Shown here one piece after another: positions 52,778-64,000 of a stretch of 64,000 bases of DNA. The notes beneath the pieces were generated by a model, which saw only the letters and a list, made by a program, of their open reading frames with translations, was not told where the DNA came from and made no database searches. The stretch comes from Lunularia cruciata (Eukaryota > Streptophyta > Marchantiopsida > Lunulariales > Lunulariaceae). The DNA lies in the NCBI GenBank assembly GCA_948567375.1, contig OX419756.1:22732552-22796551 (forward strand), read 5' to 3'. The position numbers and the translations under genes were made by a program. The stretch's first letter is position 1. Each line of letters opens with the position of its first letter.

Positions 52778-53351
52778 TGTAATTTTTTGAGGATGGTAGA
52801 AATCCCAAGAGAAACATAAGAAAAGAAACACAAGGTTTCATTCCTCCATAATCCAATGCACCATCCTACAGGAGCACCTTGTCTCTATTATATAGCAAAG
52901 AGTATCCACTCAAAGGGAGCTCATACTTCGATCAAATACATGGATTGTTGATATGTTAGCAAGCTCTACCCTTAGATTGGTTGTATGAATTGGTGACATG
53001 TCTATCCTTGTCCTACTTGGTTTGTCAAACAAGTTTGACCGAATAGAATCTTTGGGGAATCTCCCCATAGAAAGATCAAAACAACATGGGTAAGGTATTG
53101 TTGGAAAGATCTCAATTATACTAACAAACCTTGGAGGGTTTGATAATTTGATAATTTGATATATTGAGGCCTAATTCATTCATTTAGGCCCCCAAAATTG
53201 GGTCTAAAGTTTTCAAGGTGTTTTTGACCTCTGCCCTATTAGTAGCAGTATTCCTTTAGTTGATCTACTTAGACTGTCATACATAACATCTCACCAATGT
53301 TACCATGCCAATTTCTACCTCTAGATAATATGTCTAGCTAATGGTATTACA
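52778..53351. repeat. Solo LTR, family D, copy 2
   Basis: 574 bp bounded by TG and CA, the approximate reverse complement of 26526-27061. It is flanked by ATATT (52773-52777) and ATATC (53352-53356), a near-perfect 5-bp target duplication. No internal element sequence is adjacent, so it is a solo LTR. Confidence 0.72.
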
Positions 53352-53356
53352 ATATC

Positions 53357-54550
53357 AAATATAGTGTGGTGACTCAATGTCAACTCACTATAGTATAATT
53401 GGTAAGAACAAGTTGTTTTCTCAAGGATATGGGTTGGAAATGGCTAAAACAATACAAATAGAGTCACATAAAGACAACCTATTATTTCATGTTTAAATTC
53501 TTGGGCAATGTCATTCCCAAAAGAGTGTAATATCACTAAAATGAGTGACATTACAAAATGCTAAGCATCTCTCTTATGTACTAAAGGGTCAAATTTAGGG
53601 GATTCCTAAGAAGAGGTGGTTCATTTGTAACAAAGATCACTTTGTTTTGGAGTCTCTTTGTTCACTGATTGTTTGTCCAAGCCTCAAACTACCAAGGTGA
53701 GATTTGTAGGAGCCAATTTGTATAGTAGTCCCGTCATGAGTCATACAAAATGAAACCCACTACCACACTACACAAATGGGGTCTGATAACTTTGTGAACT
53801 AAACCGGAATGAGAGATTTCAGAATTTACATCACTTTGAAGACTAAAACATTAACATCATGGTTTATCCTTCCCAAAAGGCACAAGGTTATAGAAGTTTG
53901 AAACAATCTGTACTACTAAATCCTATATGAGATATTACTCTTGTCAAGTAATATGGTAAGGCCATGTAGGCTTGTTACCATATCATTCTTTACGTTGGTT
54001 GAACTCCTAGAAATTTACACTTTAGTTCTATAAAAAAATGAGTCATTGCACTCCAATGCTTGGATTTGTACCTCAAGATTCATCACTCCTAACTCAATTA
54101 AGCAAACAATCATTCATTCAAAGTGCAAATTAATACACATACACCAACTCATGTGTCTTGATTGTATAAAATTTGTATTACTTGCAACAAAAGAATGCAC
54201 TAAATGGACCTGGTGAACATAAGGCCTAAGCCTTTTATATGTTTCCTACTTGGTCATGGAAAGATCCAATGTCTATAGTGGATGGAAATTTCTTGAGTAC
54301 ATATAAACTGCTCAATCTTGATCATATCTTATCCTAAACCTAATGGTAGGAAGCCACGGTTGTAATCAACAAAGTCAAGGATCATCTACCTCTAACAAAC
54401 TAACTTTGTGTATCAGGTTAGCCCAGGTACCTATTCAAAAATTATGTTCATCTTTGAACTTCCTAAGACTATGAAAACAAAGATGATGATAATATGTACA
54501 AAATGATGTCTCATTGTTAGATAATGAAAATGATAATGACTATCTTTGTA
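53357..54550. other. No gene seen
   Basis: AT-rich sequence without a long frame or recognised repeat. Confidence 0.5.
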
Positions 54551-54559
54551 AGTGAGGCT

Positions 54560-56570
54560 CCAATCATTATTTCTTGGTGGGAGGTGCAAGTGGTGCTAAG
54601 GAAAAACACTCAAACCCCTTGCAAATGTGACTAGGTCCATAAGCTCTTTTTGATAGCCTTCCATGATTTTTTCAAAGCTTGTTTGAGTCTCCTCAAACTT
54701 GGTTTTAGTGTGGCTCTAGAGTGTTGAAGACACTGCTTTGAGTTGCTATTTGAGTATGTTTTTCCTCTCCAATGCATTTATTTGAGTGCATAGATCCTTT
54801 GCCTTTGCTCATTGGGAGCTCTTGTTGGCCATGCAATCCAACTGGTTAAGTAGTTTTTTGATCATCTCCTTATGAGTCCACTTGTCTTGCTCCAACATCT
54901 TGTTGTCATTTAAGATTGGTAGATAGGTTGGAGATGCGGAGGTCAATCAACTATTTCAAGTTGTTGTATTTGGTTTCAATTTCCTTTGTATATACCTAGG
55001 CCGTTTCCAACTTGCTTCATAGTACTACAAGTTCATCTTCCTAATTTGTATCTCCTCCTCATGTTGAGTTTGCTAGTGGAAGACCTGTAGGCTATAGTTG
55101 TCAACCTCGTTCTTTAACCCTTTGCAAACACCTCTTGCCATTTTAGTTCTTCCTTCTTGAACTCCTCTAAGTGCTCCTTACTTTCCTTGTCCTTCTTGTT
55201 TCTCTTGAATTGGACTAGGTGATGTAAGCGGTGGATGAGAGCCATTGGTTCCTTCATCTTTGGATCCACTTTTTGATGGATTAGCAAAAGTTCTTCTAAC
55301 ACTTCAATCACCAATGGAAGTATGAATGGTGTAGGCGGCTATTAGCCAAGGTAGAAGATTGCCATACTTGCCTATTTGTCTTTGTAGGGCCTTCTTTGTT
55401 TTGGGCATGGGGCTCTTGTTGTGGCAAAGAACAATCATCTCCTTTGCTTCGTGAGTTTGAGCTGCTTCCTTGTTCTTGCACGCCTCATTATCATGGGTTA
55501 GGGATGTTGCATTGGCAACAATATTATCTTCATCCACCTTGTGATGTTTGGTGAACTCTTTAGGCAAGTCTAGATCTCTACTAAAGTGAGAAGGATGATG
55601 CAAGTGGGATAGGAACTTTTCCTTCTCCTTCTCCTTGTCCACCAGAGGTTCATGCCAATGTAGAAATAAAAAATGAAGAAGGACATGATAGTGGCAGAAC
55701 CTTCAGTCATGTCCTTTAGTAGCTTGAAGACTTTCTCACAAAACATCTTGGCCCAACTAACCAACTTTTGCTTGTGTGCAAGCTGGAAGAAGATAGCCTA
55801 GTTTTAGTTCATGTAGTTTGTTAATTTTGAACAAAGCCACATTATCATTTTGGTGATTATTTGACAAGCGCAATCCTTCATACCTTCACTCTTATACCCA
55901 TTCATGGATTTCCTCCAACAAATGATTCATTGATTCTTCCCTTTAATTGTCTGTTGGGACAACCATGCGGAGTATCAATATGAATTTTTTGAATGGTGAG
56001 CAATTTGTGCCCAACATCCCTTGTTAATGATCCTCCATCCAAATTGTAGGACGTCCTCATAATGATTTCCACTTAGATTCTTGACCTTCTTGCAAATTTT
56101 CATATCTCCATCCGCAAGACCTCAATCTTGTAGCAAGAAGTCCGCCTTCCTTTTCTTGATGTAGTTGGTCTGACAACAAAATCCCTACTAAAAAATCTCA
56201 AGAGGCTTGCTCAAGATTTCCACCGCCTTGCCTCTTTTCAACTTAATTTCCCTTTTGAGAGTTTTGAAATAAAATTCCCACTCAGAAATCTCAAGAGGCT
56301 TGCTCAAGATTTCCACCGCCTTGTCTCTTTTCAACTTGATTTCACTTTTAGGAGTTTGTCTCTTCATGATTGAATATTTGAATGCTCTTGATGGTGCAAT
56401 TCTTCCTCCATAGTACAATTCTCTTCTTGAGCTCCCATAGTGTTTACAAAATTTGGCACTCCAAGCTGGAAATTGCTTGCACAAAGTCATGAGAGATGTC
56501 ACTTGTAGAGAGGAATGCAAGAATTGAAAAAAGTGAAAATTGAAACTATAAAAAGATTTGACTTGCAAGA
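54560..56570 (-). pseudogene. Decayed coiled-coil-rich coding sequence
   Basis: Several minus-strand frames in series (56568-56188, 55764-55570, 55642-55304, 55314-55114) encode Lys/Glu-rich helical peptide such as QFKRNKKDKESKEHLEEFKK. They continue, with stops, into heptad-like sequence to about 54560. No catalytic domain is seen. It is probably a broken structural or retroelement-associated protein gene. Confidence 0.35.
56193..56378 (-). repeat. 93-bp in-frame tandem duplication
   Basis: Copies start at 56193 and 56286. The period of 93 is 31 codons, so the ORF repeats the segment EIKLKR(D/G)KAVEILSKPLEI. Confidence 0.88.
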
Positions 56571-58652
56571 TAGAGTTTGCTCTTTTATAGCTCCAATGAA
56601 GTGGGGTCTATTCTTTTCTGTCATAGTGATTGGTGAGGGTTGTGATCATTTGACGCACATGTGAGTCTAAGCGCAAAATGGTCGCTAGTAGTTCTTTGGC
56701 CGCACATGAATCTTTTTATGTGATCTTGAAATAGGAATGGAAATTGGTGATGTTTGGTATTTGTTAAAAAGTCATTGTGGCACTTACTTTCCAATAGAAA
56801 TTTTTGCAGTAAGGGTTTCCTTGTGGTGGAGTGGTTTTTGTTAGCAGTGTGGGACAAAATTGAAATAGATCTACCTACAAAATAACTTTGGTCCCATTCT
56901 TGTTGGGTGGCCGTGAAAGCACATTTCATTGAGACATTTGTACCTCCATATCATTGGATTATGACCCCATGCAAACCATCCTGCAAACAATACTTCCTAA
57001 CATCTGAATTAGACTATTTACATGAAGAAAAATAACAAAAAGCAAAGTAAACTGGGCAACAAAATGAAGTGGGTCATGACAATAGATTTGACTATATCTT
57101 TTGACCATTCTCTTCTACTTCTAGATGACTTCATAAATATACTCATTTGAAAAAAAACCATATCCAATAATAAATAAGGATTATTAAATATCAATAGTGT
57201 TGGTTGAGATATATACCCATTGGTTATACACATTTACTTTAAAAACAATTTAGACCTTAGAAAATGTGCTAAATTTTCTTCTATGTAGTGAGACCTTGAT
57301 TTTAACACCTCTTTTGACTATACTCTTCAACTTCTAGAAGAACTTTTCCTTCTAAAATTCATTTTGTTATAGTCTTTATTGTTTTATCTTCTTATTTATG
57401 CAGACAAATTTTTTGCTTACAATTGTTGTATTGTTGTTTTCTTAAAGATACTAGCCCTAATCATTAGCTAATATTTTAATATTTTTAGAATAAATTTCAA
57501 TCATGTACAATATGTGCATATGCCACTCTTGTGTATTTTTTACTTAGTTTTGGAAAGTATTTTCTACTAAAATTTGTAATAAAATTTATGATTTATTAGG
57601 TTTGTACCAAATGATAGAATCTAAGCTTTCTTTGGTTATGAATCACTATAAATTTTGTTGGGTATATAAAGGAAGGTGCTTTTAAAAGATAATATCTCAT
57701 ATTTTCTTCTAGAATGTTTGTCTCTTTACTAAGCTATAATAATTTTACTAATATTGAAACATTTTCACCATGAGGAATTTTTTTACTTTGTACTAGAAAG
57801 AAGAAGCAAATGTATAAAAATCATACATTTTCCTTTCCATATGTACTGACTCTGATTCTAAAGGAAATAAGTAGTAAATAAGGTTCCTAAGTTTATCCAA
57901 CATAGATGTGCATCTACATTGTCTCTTTACATGTAAGAGTTGTTTGCCTTACATAGATGGATGTCTAGGTTTTATACGAATAGGTATGAACTTTCATGGA
58001 GTTAGGAAAATGCTCTTCTTTGTTATATGAAGAATAATCCTAAAAGGTTATATTCTGAGAAGCTTGTGATGATAGAGAGATATGCTTGTTATACCTTGCT
58101 GTAAATTTTACTTTTATTTCAAACTTTAGAAAGTAAAAGATTCTTCAAATTGAAGTCTTTAGTCATTTATTTATTTATTATTTATTTATACATGGTATTC
58201 TTAAAGTTCAATTTGAGAAGGGAGAGCAATGCACATCATACCTTGATTAGAATTTGTAAATTTGTAAAACTTGTAAAATTGGAGATTCTCAAAGTGAGGC
58301 CTTAAAATAGTCTTTGTTTTGTGCACATTATTTGGTGCAGATAAATATGTAGAGTATGCACATAACACCTATGTATTTCTTATGAATTATTAAAATTTTC
58401 AACCAATTTCTTCAAGATATCTATTTATCTAGAAGATTTTATTCAAGTTGATTATGTTTTAGATAAAATATGAATATGATTTTGATCAAAAACAAAAATT
58501 TAGCAATATTTAAAACATAATATCTCTACAAATGAAGAACCATATTAGCAACCAATGATAATGTTAAAAATTCTTGTTATCATGAGTAGTTAAATATAAT
58601 TTGATTGAGATAAGAAAATCCTTCTAACTTGATTCTATTATCATAAAAGAGT
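56571..58652. other. No gene seen
   Basis: Very AT-rich sequence with no supported coding region. Confidence 0.5.
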
Positions 58653-60006
58653 GGAAATATTTCAACTCTCTTAAATCATTTGTCTCAAATCCAATATTTG
58701 ATTATATCATATTTATAATAATCTGTACTTTGTTGATGAAAACTAGTCCAATGGACATAGATTAATATAAAATCTATCATGGAAATTTTTTTTGAAAAAA
58801 TATTTGAGATTAGAGTGTGTACCTAAAGAACTCCAATGTTGTCTTGTTTCCAATAGCAAGCTTAAGATTCCAACAATATATATGCAATATCATGAGAAAA
58901 CATATACAAGGATTTCTACAAAATTTTTATTTCCTTCTCTCCTTTGTAAAAATTATATTCTCCTTAGATCTCCATTGGTGAAATAGTGTTCATGTCTATG
59001 TGATTATTCCACTACTTTTCATTTTTATTATTTTCATTCTTAAGTAAAATTCAACCATAACAAAAAAATGTCATCTATTTCTATTCTTATGATTTGATTG
59101 TATTGTTAAGCTATTAATAAAGACTTAAATCTTTCAAATCCTCAATGTGAGTCCATTACTTTGAACGCACATCTGAATTAAGTGGCAATTGTCTTCATGA
59201 TATATCAATGAGTATTTAAGTTTATGTCTTCAAGAAAAGAAATTATGTCATGATCTAGCAATACATTCTAATTTTTAACAACACAACGATGTTTAGGTGT
59301 TTCTCTAAGTCATAATTGATAGAAAAAAATCCAATTTCATGCAATATTAGATATTAATAAAATATAGAGTAATCATCATTTAAGAGTTAAATAATAGAAT
59401 CTAAGCATGATAGAACTCCCATGCTAATTTTGGAAGTTAATATTCATTATCATTCTTATATTTTGCATTGGATACCAACTATTTTTATGAAATGTACTAC
59501 TTCCAATATTATTTGGCAGTATTTCTGCCTTTCTTTATTAAATAATAATCAATCTTCACTTTGTAATGCTTTGAGTTAGGAATTTAATTATTATGAGTAA
59601 TTGTAATTAATTATGTAAAAAATCTCATTTAGTCTTTGCCTTTGATTTTGAATACCTCATATGAAGCTTTGATCACATATACTCCATAGAAATCATATTA
59701 AAAAAATATACAAGACTTTGATAATTATTGCCTTACTACCCATCAACTTAAATTAGAAAAATAATGTAGTTGGATAATATTGTTTTGGATTCTATAAATA
59801 AATATGTGCAGTTTATTCTTTAATATACTTCAATTTTATAACATTAATCACAATTTCATATATCTTGCCAAGTCATATTATTGAAAATATCTATTTTTGA
59901 TATGATGTAGAAACTTTGATTATTTTGCCCTAACATGCAATTAGTATTCAATTCTAAAATTTCAAATAACAAGATGAAACAATGTTCAATTGCCTTTATT
60001 CACCAA
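58653..60006. repeat. Long direct repeat, left copy (1.35 kb)
   Basis: Matches 60735-62315 over its whole length, from the AACTCTCYTAAATCATTTGT box to the TTTATTCACCAA end. It is shorter than the right copy because it has one rather than three copies of the 163-bp unit (its unit starts at 59037). Confidence 0.8.
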
Positions 60007-60734
60007 AGATCTTCCATTGGCTAGTTCTCACTACTTTCTTTCTCCAATTGACAGTGGGGTTATAGTGCTCCATCCACGACAAGCCTAAGATTGCATCATA
60101 GAGAGCTAACTATATCACATGCCACTCAATTGCTTCTTAATACTCTCATATAAATAATGCTACCTTTCTAGGTAATGACTCAATCCTCTATATTTTACCA
60201 TTAGGTAACTCTAATTTTTCATTCTCATCCTTCTCTAGTTCCATCTCCAACCTTATTGCAACAGAGCGAGACAAGAAATATATGTTGCTCCAAGGTCTAT
60301 CAATACACTCACCAGATTGCCTTCTAGGACTCCATTTACAACAATCAATTGTGCATTTTTCTTCCTCCACCTTTGCACACTTGTCTTCTTCCTTCCCCCC
60401 ACTTTTACTCTTCTTCATTGAACCAATAAAGCCGCAAAGTACATTTACCGATGATCTTTGTCTTTTGATGTGATTTCATCATCCTCTTCTTTGATTCATC
60501 TCTCCATGTGGTTCAAAGGTTGCTTGTATAGAGGTCAATGGCCTCTAGGATGATGAGCATGAAAATTGATTGCTATGTGCCCAACTTGCCCACAATGTAA
60601 CAACATCATTGTTATGCTTGAGCCCCTTCTCCTCATGGGTCTCATCTCTCCTTCCTTTGATATGTCCACATTCTCCTTGGAAAAGTCATGCTTCTAGGTC
60701 TTGAAACTGAATGTTGCACAATTCCATAGGAGCT
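60007..60734 (-). pseudogene. Gypsy gag-protease fragment between direct repeats
   Basis: The minus strand shows, in order, a degenerate zinc knuckle (LHCGQVGHIA, about 60570-60610), a Lys/Glu-rich linker, a retropepsin active-site strand with the Ser lost (VLIDLGATYISC, about 60270-60315) and the final strand YDAILGLSWMEHYNP (about 60050-60105). RT and later domains are absent. The adjoining direct repeats may be LTRs of a deleted element or a segmental duplication. Confidence 0.6.
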
Positions 60735-62315
60735 TGAAATATCTGAACTCTCCTAAATCATTTGTCTTAAATCCAATATTTGATTATATAATCATATTTA
60801 CAATAATCTGTACTTTGTTGATGAAAACTAGTCCAATGGACATAGATTAATATATAAAATCTATCATGGAAATTTTTTTTGAATTTTTTTTTAAGATGAG
60901 TGTTTAACTAAAGAACTCCAATTTTGTCTTGTTTCCCATAGCAAGCTTAAGATTCCAACAATATATATGCAATTTCTTGAGAAAACATATACAAGGATTT
61001 CTACAAATTTTTTATTTCCTTCTCTCCTTTGTAAAAATTATATTCTCCTTAGATCTCCATTGGTGAAATAGTGTTCATGTCTATGTGATTATTCCCCTAC
61101 TTTTCATTTTTATTATTTCATTCTTAAGTAAAATTCAACCACAACAAAAAAATGTCATTTATTTCTATTCTTATAATTTGATTGTATTGTTTAGCTATAA
61201 ATAAAGACTTAAATCTTTCAAATCCTCTGTGTGAGTCCATTACTCTGAACACACATCTGAATTAAGTGGCAATTGTCTTTAATTCTTAAGTAAAATTCAA
61301 CCATAACAAAAAAATGTCATTTATTTCTATTTTTATGATTTGATTGTATTGTTTAGCTATAAATAAAGACTTAAACGCTTTCATATCGTCTGTGTGAGTC
61401 CATTACTCTGAACACACATCTGAATTAAGTGGCAATTGTCTTTAATTCTTAAGTAAAATTCAACCATAACAAAAAAATGTCATTTATTTCTATTCTTATG
61501 ATTTGATTGTATTTTTTAGCTATAAATAAAGACTTAAAGCTTTCATATCCTTAGTATGAGTCCATTACTCTGAACACATATATGAATTAAGTGGCAATTG
61601 TCTTTACGATATATCAATGAGTATTTAAGTTTATGTCTTCAATAAAAGAAATTATCTCATGATTTAGCAATACATTCTAATCTTTAGCATAACTAGGTGT
61701 TTCTCTTTTAGGTGTTTTTTAGGTATCTAAGCTTGATAGAATTCCAATGCTAATCTTTGAAGTTAATATTCATTATCATTCTATTTTTATGAAATGTACT
61801 TCTAATATTTTTTGGTAATATGTCTTACTTTTACTACAGAAGAATGATCTAATCTTCACTTTGTAATGCTTTGAGCTAGGAATTTATAGTTTTAATTCTT
61901 GTAAGTTTATACATTTCTCTATGTTAAGAATTTATTATTAAAAATTTTATGTAGTTTTTTTTTGTTGAATACCTCATATGAAGGTTTGATCACATATAAT
62001 CCATAAAAATTATATTTCAAAAATATGCAAGACTTTGATAATTATTGCTTTCTACACATCAACTTAAATTAGAAAAATAGTGTAGATAGTTAATACTATG
62101 TTGTATCTCTATAAATAAATATACGTAGTTTATCCTTTTACATACTTCAATCAGATAATCTGAATCACAACTTCATATGTTTTGCCAAGTCATTTATATT
62201 TATTTTTGATATGATGTAGAAACTTTGATTATTTTGCCACAACATGCAGTTAGCATTTAGTTGTAAAATTTCAAATAACAAGATGAAATAGTGTTCAATT
62301 GTCTTTATTCACCAA
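60735..62315. repeat. Long direct repeat, right copy (1.58 kb)
   Basis: Partner of 58653-60006, expanded by an internal tandem array at 61121-61608. Confidence 0.8.
61121..61608. repeat. Three tandem 162-163-bp units
   Basis: Units begin TTCTTAAGTAAAATTCAACC at 61121, 61283 and 61446 and end in GTGGCAATTGTCTTTA. Confidence 0.92.
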
Positions 62316-63605
62316 TACTTTGAGTTATTTAGTCTTGAAACCTCATCTAGTTGTACACCTAATAGTATTACTATGAAAAGGGGGTACTCCTTTAGAAAAT
62401 AACCCTTTGTGTAGTTTTTTCATACTAAATAAGTCTTTACATCCATTCTTTTGTGGTTAGGCATTTGTAAGGATCCATAAGATGGTTTGTTGTGGGTACA
62501 TTCTAATGGTAATATTTAATAAAAAGTACATAATCATAATCCGACATAAAGAGCCATTGGTCCTTAGTATTCATGGGAGCCTCATCTGAATATTTTTTCT
62601 ATGGATAGATACATCAAATACAACTAGGCTTATCCAATATGAAATTATATTGAATTTATTTGGTATAAGATTATTTATGTACATATGGATATCATTATAT
62701 TCTTTTCAAACTTATAATTCAATATCTTAGGACTAATCTAGACTTATTCCTAAGATTCTTATTAGTTATCGATTCTTAGGAGAATCCATGTATATAAATC
62801 TATGTTAACTCATGTGTTACAAGAAAGGAAAAAGAGTTCCTAAATTTCCTTCATTTTTAAGAATACTAGTCAGTGTTATATATCTTCATAAGCGAGCTTT
62901 CTCTTTCTACAAGAATCTTTGCAATTATAATGGAATTTTTTTTGATTTCTTGAAGATTGCAATGGAGCATAGAGAATCAAACAGGACATATGATCAAATG
63001 AAGGAAACTTAGAATGATTATACAAATATCAATATAGAGTTTGTATTAGTTAGAGTCTTGAAGGAGTGTAATGGTTTTGAGTAAATAATTAATTCTAGAA
63101 TATTAGTAATCATCTTAGTCTTAGTACCATAAGACAAGAAGCCTCCATTCTATACAAGGTTTTTTATGTGGAGTTAGCATCTCATCTCTTTTAATAAGCT
63201 GTTCATCATATGGTCTCATTGAGATTTGAGTTCTTTGTAATATATCTATATCATATCATATGATACCTCCTTTGTGTTCATTTGTATACTATACGCCTCA
63301 CCATTTCTTATGTACAATCTGCTACCTAACCTCATCAATGGCTCTTCATACCACAACTTTAATTATTTATGTGTTGATTGAGTCACTCTTTGTATACCTT
63401 ACCATGATTTAAAAAAAAGATTAAAAAACAATTGTATGGATGATATTCTAATAATGCTTTTCCTTCTAGTGACTTACCACTTCCTCAACTCTATATTACC
63501 CTACCATTAACAAAACCTACTCTCATTGAGTCACGAGCTTCTTATTCCCTTATCTCTTCACTACTACTTGCAACTCTTTCTAGTAAACTCTTTCCTAAAC
63601 TCCAA
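62316..63605. other. No gene seen
   Basis: AT-rich sequence; the 66-codon frame at 62812-63012 has no recognisable domain. Confidence 0.5.
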
Positions 63606-63776
63606 TTGTGTGTAGACCGTACGACTTCCATAGCTCGGATATCTTAGATGCGGTAGGGCAGATATTCTCATATAGACTCTATTGGGGCTTAGCCCCATGT
63701 TACCTTTTTTTCTCTCCCTTGTAAGTCTTGATGGGTCTTCCCATCCTTCATTTTTCCTTCACGGTTGCCTTTTTCT
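63606..63776 (+). repeat. R1 dispersed repeat
   Basis: Same order of blocks as 49065-49253: TTGTGTGTAGACCGTA, GGATATCTTAGATGCGGTAG, GGGGCTTAGCCCC, then GATGGGTCTTCCCATCCTTC. Confidence 0.85.
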
Positions 63777-64000
63777 AGTAAATACAACCTCCTTAGATCT
63801 ACATTTCTACCATTTCATACTCCTATCGTATGCTCATAAATCCTACTCCATCATCAATCCATAGAGCCTTCTTTGGATGAGAGTTGGTATGGTACAATGT
63901 AGAAGGAGGTCAAGATACTTATAGATTGAGAATAAAAGATACATCTCCTTCCATTACCTATATTTTTTATGCACACTAACATTTTCAAATTGAGGCTTCA

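Noticed and set aside
61121-61608. CRISPR-like array
   Set aside because: The units are adjacent 163-bp tandem repeats without unique spacers, in a eukaryotic genome.

Overview
The window looks like nuclear DNA of a land plant or close streptophyte relative. It holds two U1 snRNA genes with plant-type architecture, a plant-specific trihelix (ASIL/ENAP-like) DNA-binding protein, spliced host genes with GT-AG introns, and long Ty3/gypsy retrotransposons with tRNA-type primer sites. A homoserine-acetyltransferase-like alpha/beta hydrolase and an snRNA promoter unlike the angiosperm one suggest a seed-free lineage (bryophyte, lycophyte, fern or charophyte). That placement is inference; I cannot name the species.

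Layout. Positions 1-1345 hold a broken coiled-coil gene. Positions 1441-19691 are a Ty3/gypsy element (element A, minus strand) whose polymerase gene is interrupted by a second one (element B, 4828-15545, minus strand). Element B is the highlight. One reading frame encodes gag with zinc knuckles, an aspartic protease, a complete-looking DNA cytosine-5 methyltransferase, reverse transcriptase, RNase H and an integrase ending in a PHD finger. Its ends are permuted as if a two-LTR circle had integrated at an internal palindrome. It also carries an inverted fragment of its own 3' end between 217-bp direct repeats. Positions 19692-35300 are older debris: a decayed gypsy element with primer site and LTR (element C), further gag and coiled-coil relics, a PIF/Harbinger transposase relic and several tandem repeats.

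Positions 35376-48352 are a gene island: a five-exon alpha/beta hydrolase lacking its nucleophile serine (minus), a trihelix protein (minus), an intronless 1001-residue TPR/helical-repeat/methyltransferase fusion (plus), and two U1 snRNA genes (minus) that share two upstream elements at identical spacing. A dispersed repeat family (here R1) lies between and beyond these genes.

Positions 48600-64000 are AT-rich and gene-poor: a 1.24-kb foldback element, a (TA)39 tract, tandem duplications, a solo LTR, a coiled-coil relic, and a pair of 1.35-1.58-kb direct repeats around a gypsy gag-protease fragment.

The retroelement genes form polyproteins that copy and insert the element. In B the methyltransferase and the histone-reader-like PHD finger would let the element act on chromatin as well. 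Several point differences and stop codons are of the kind expected from deamination of methylated cytosine.
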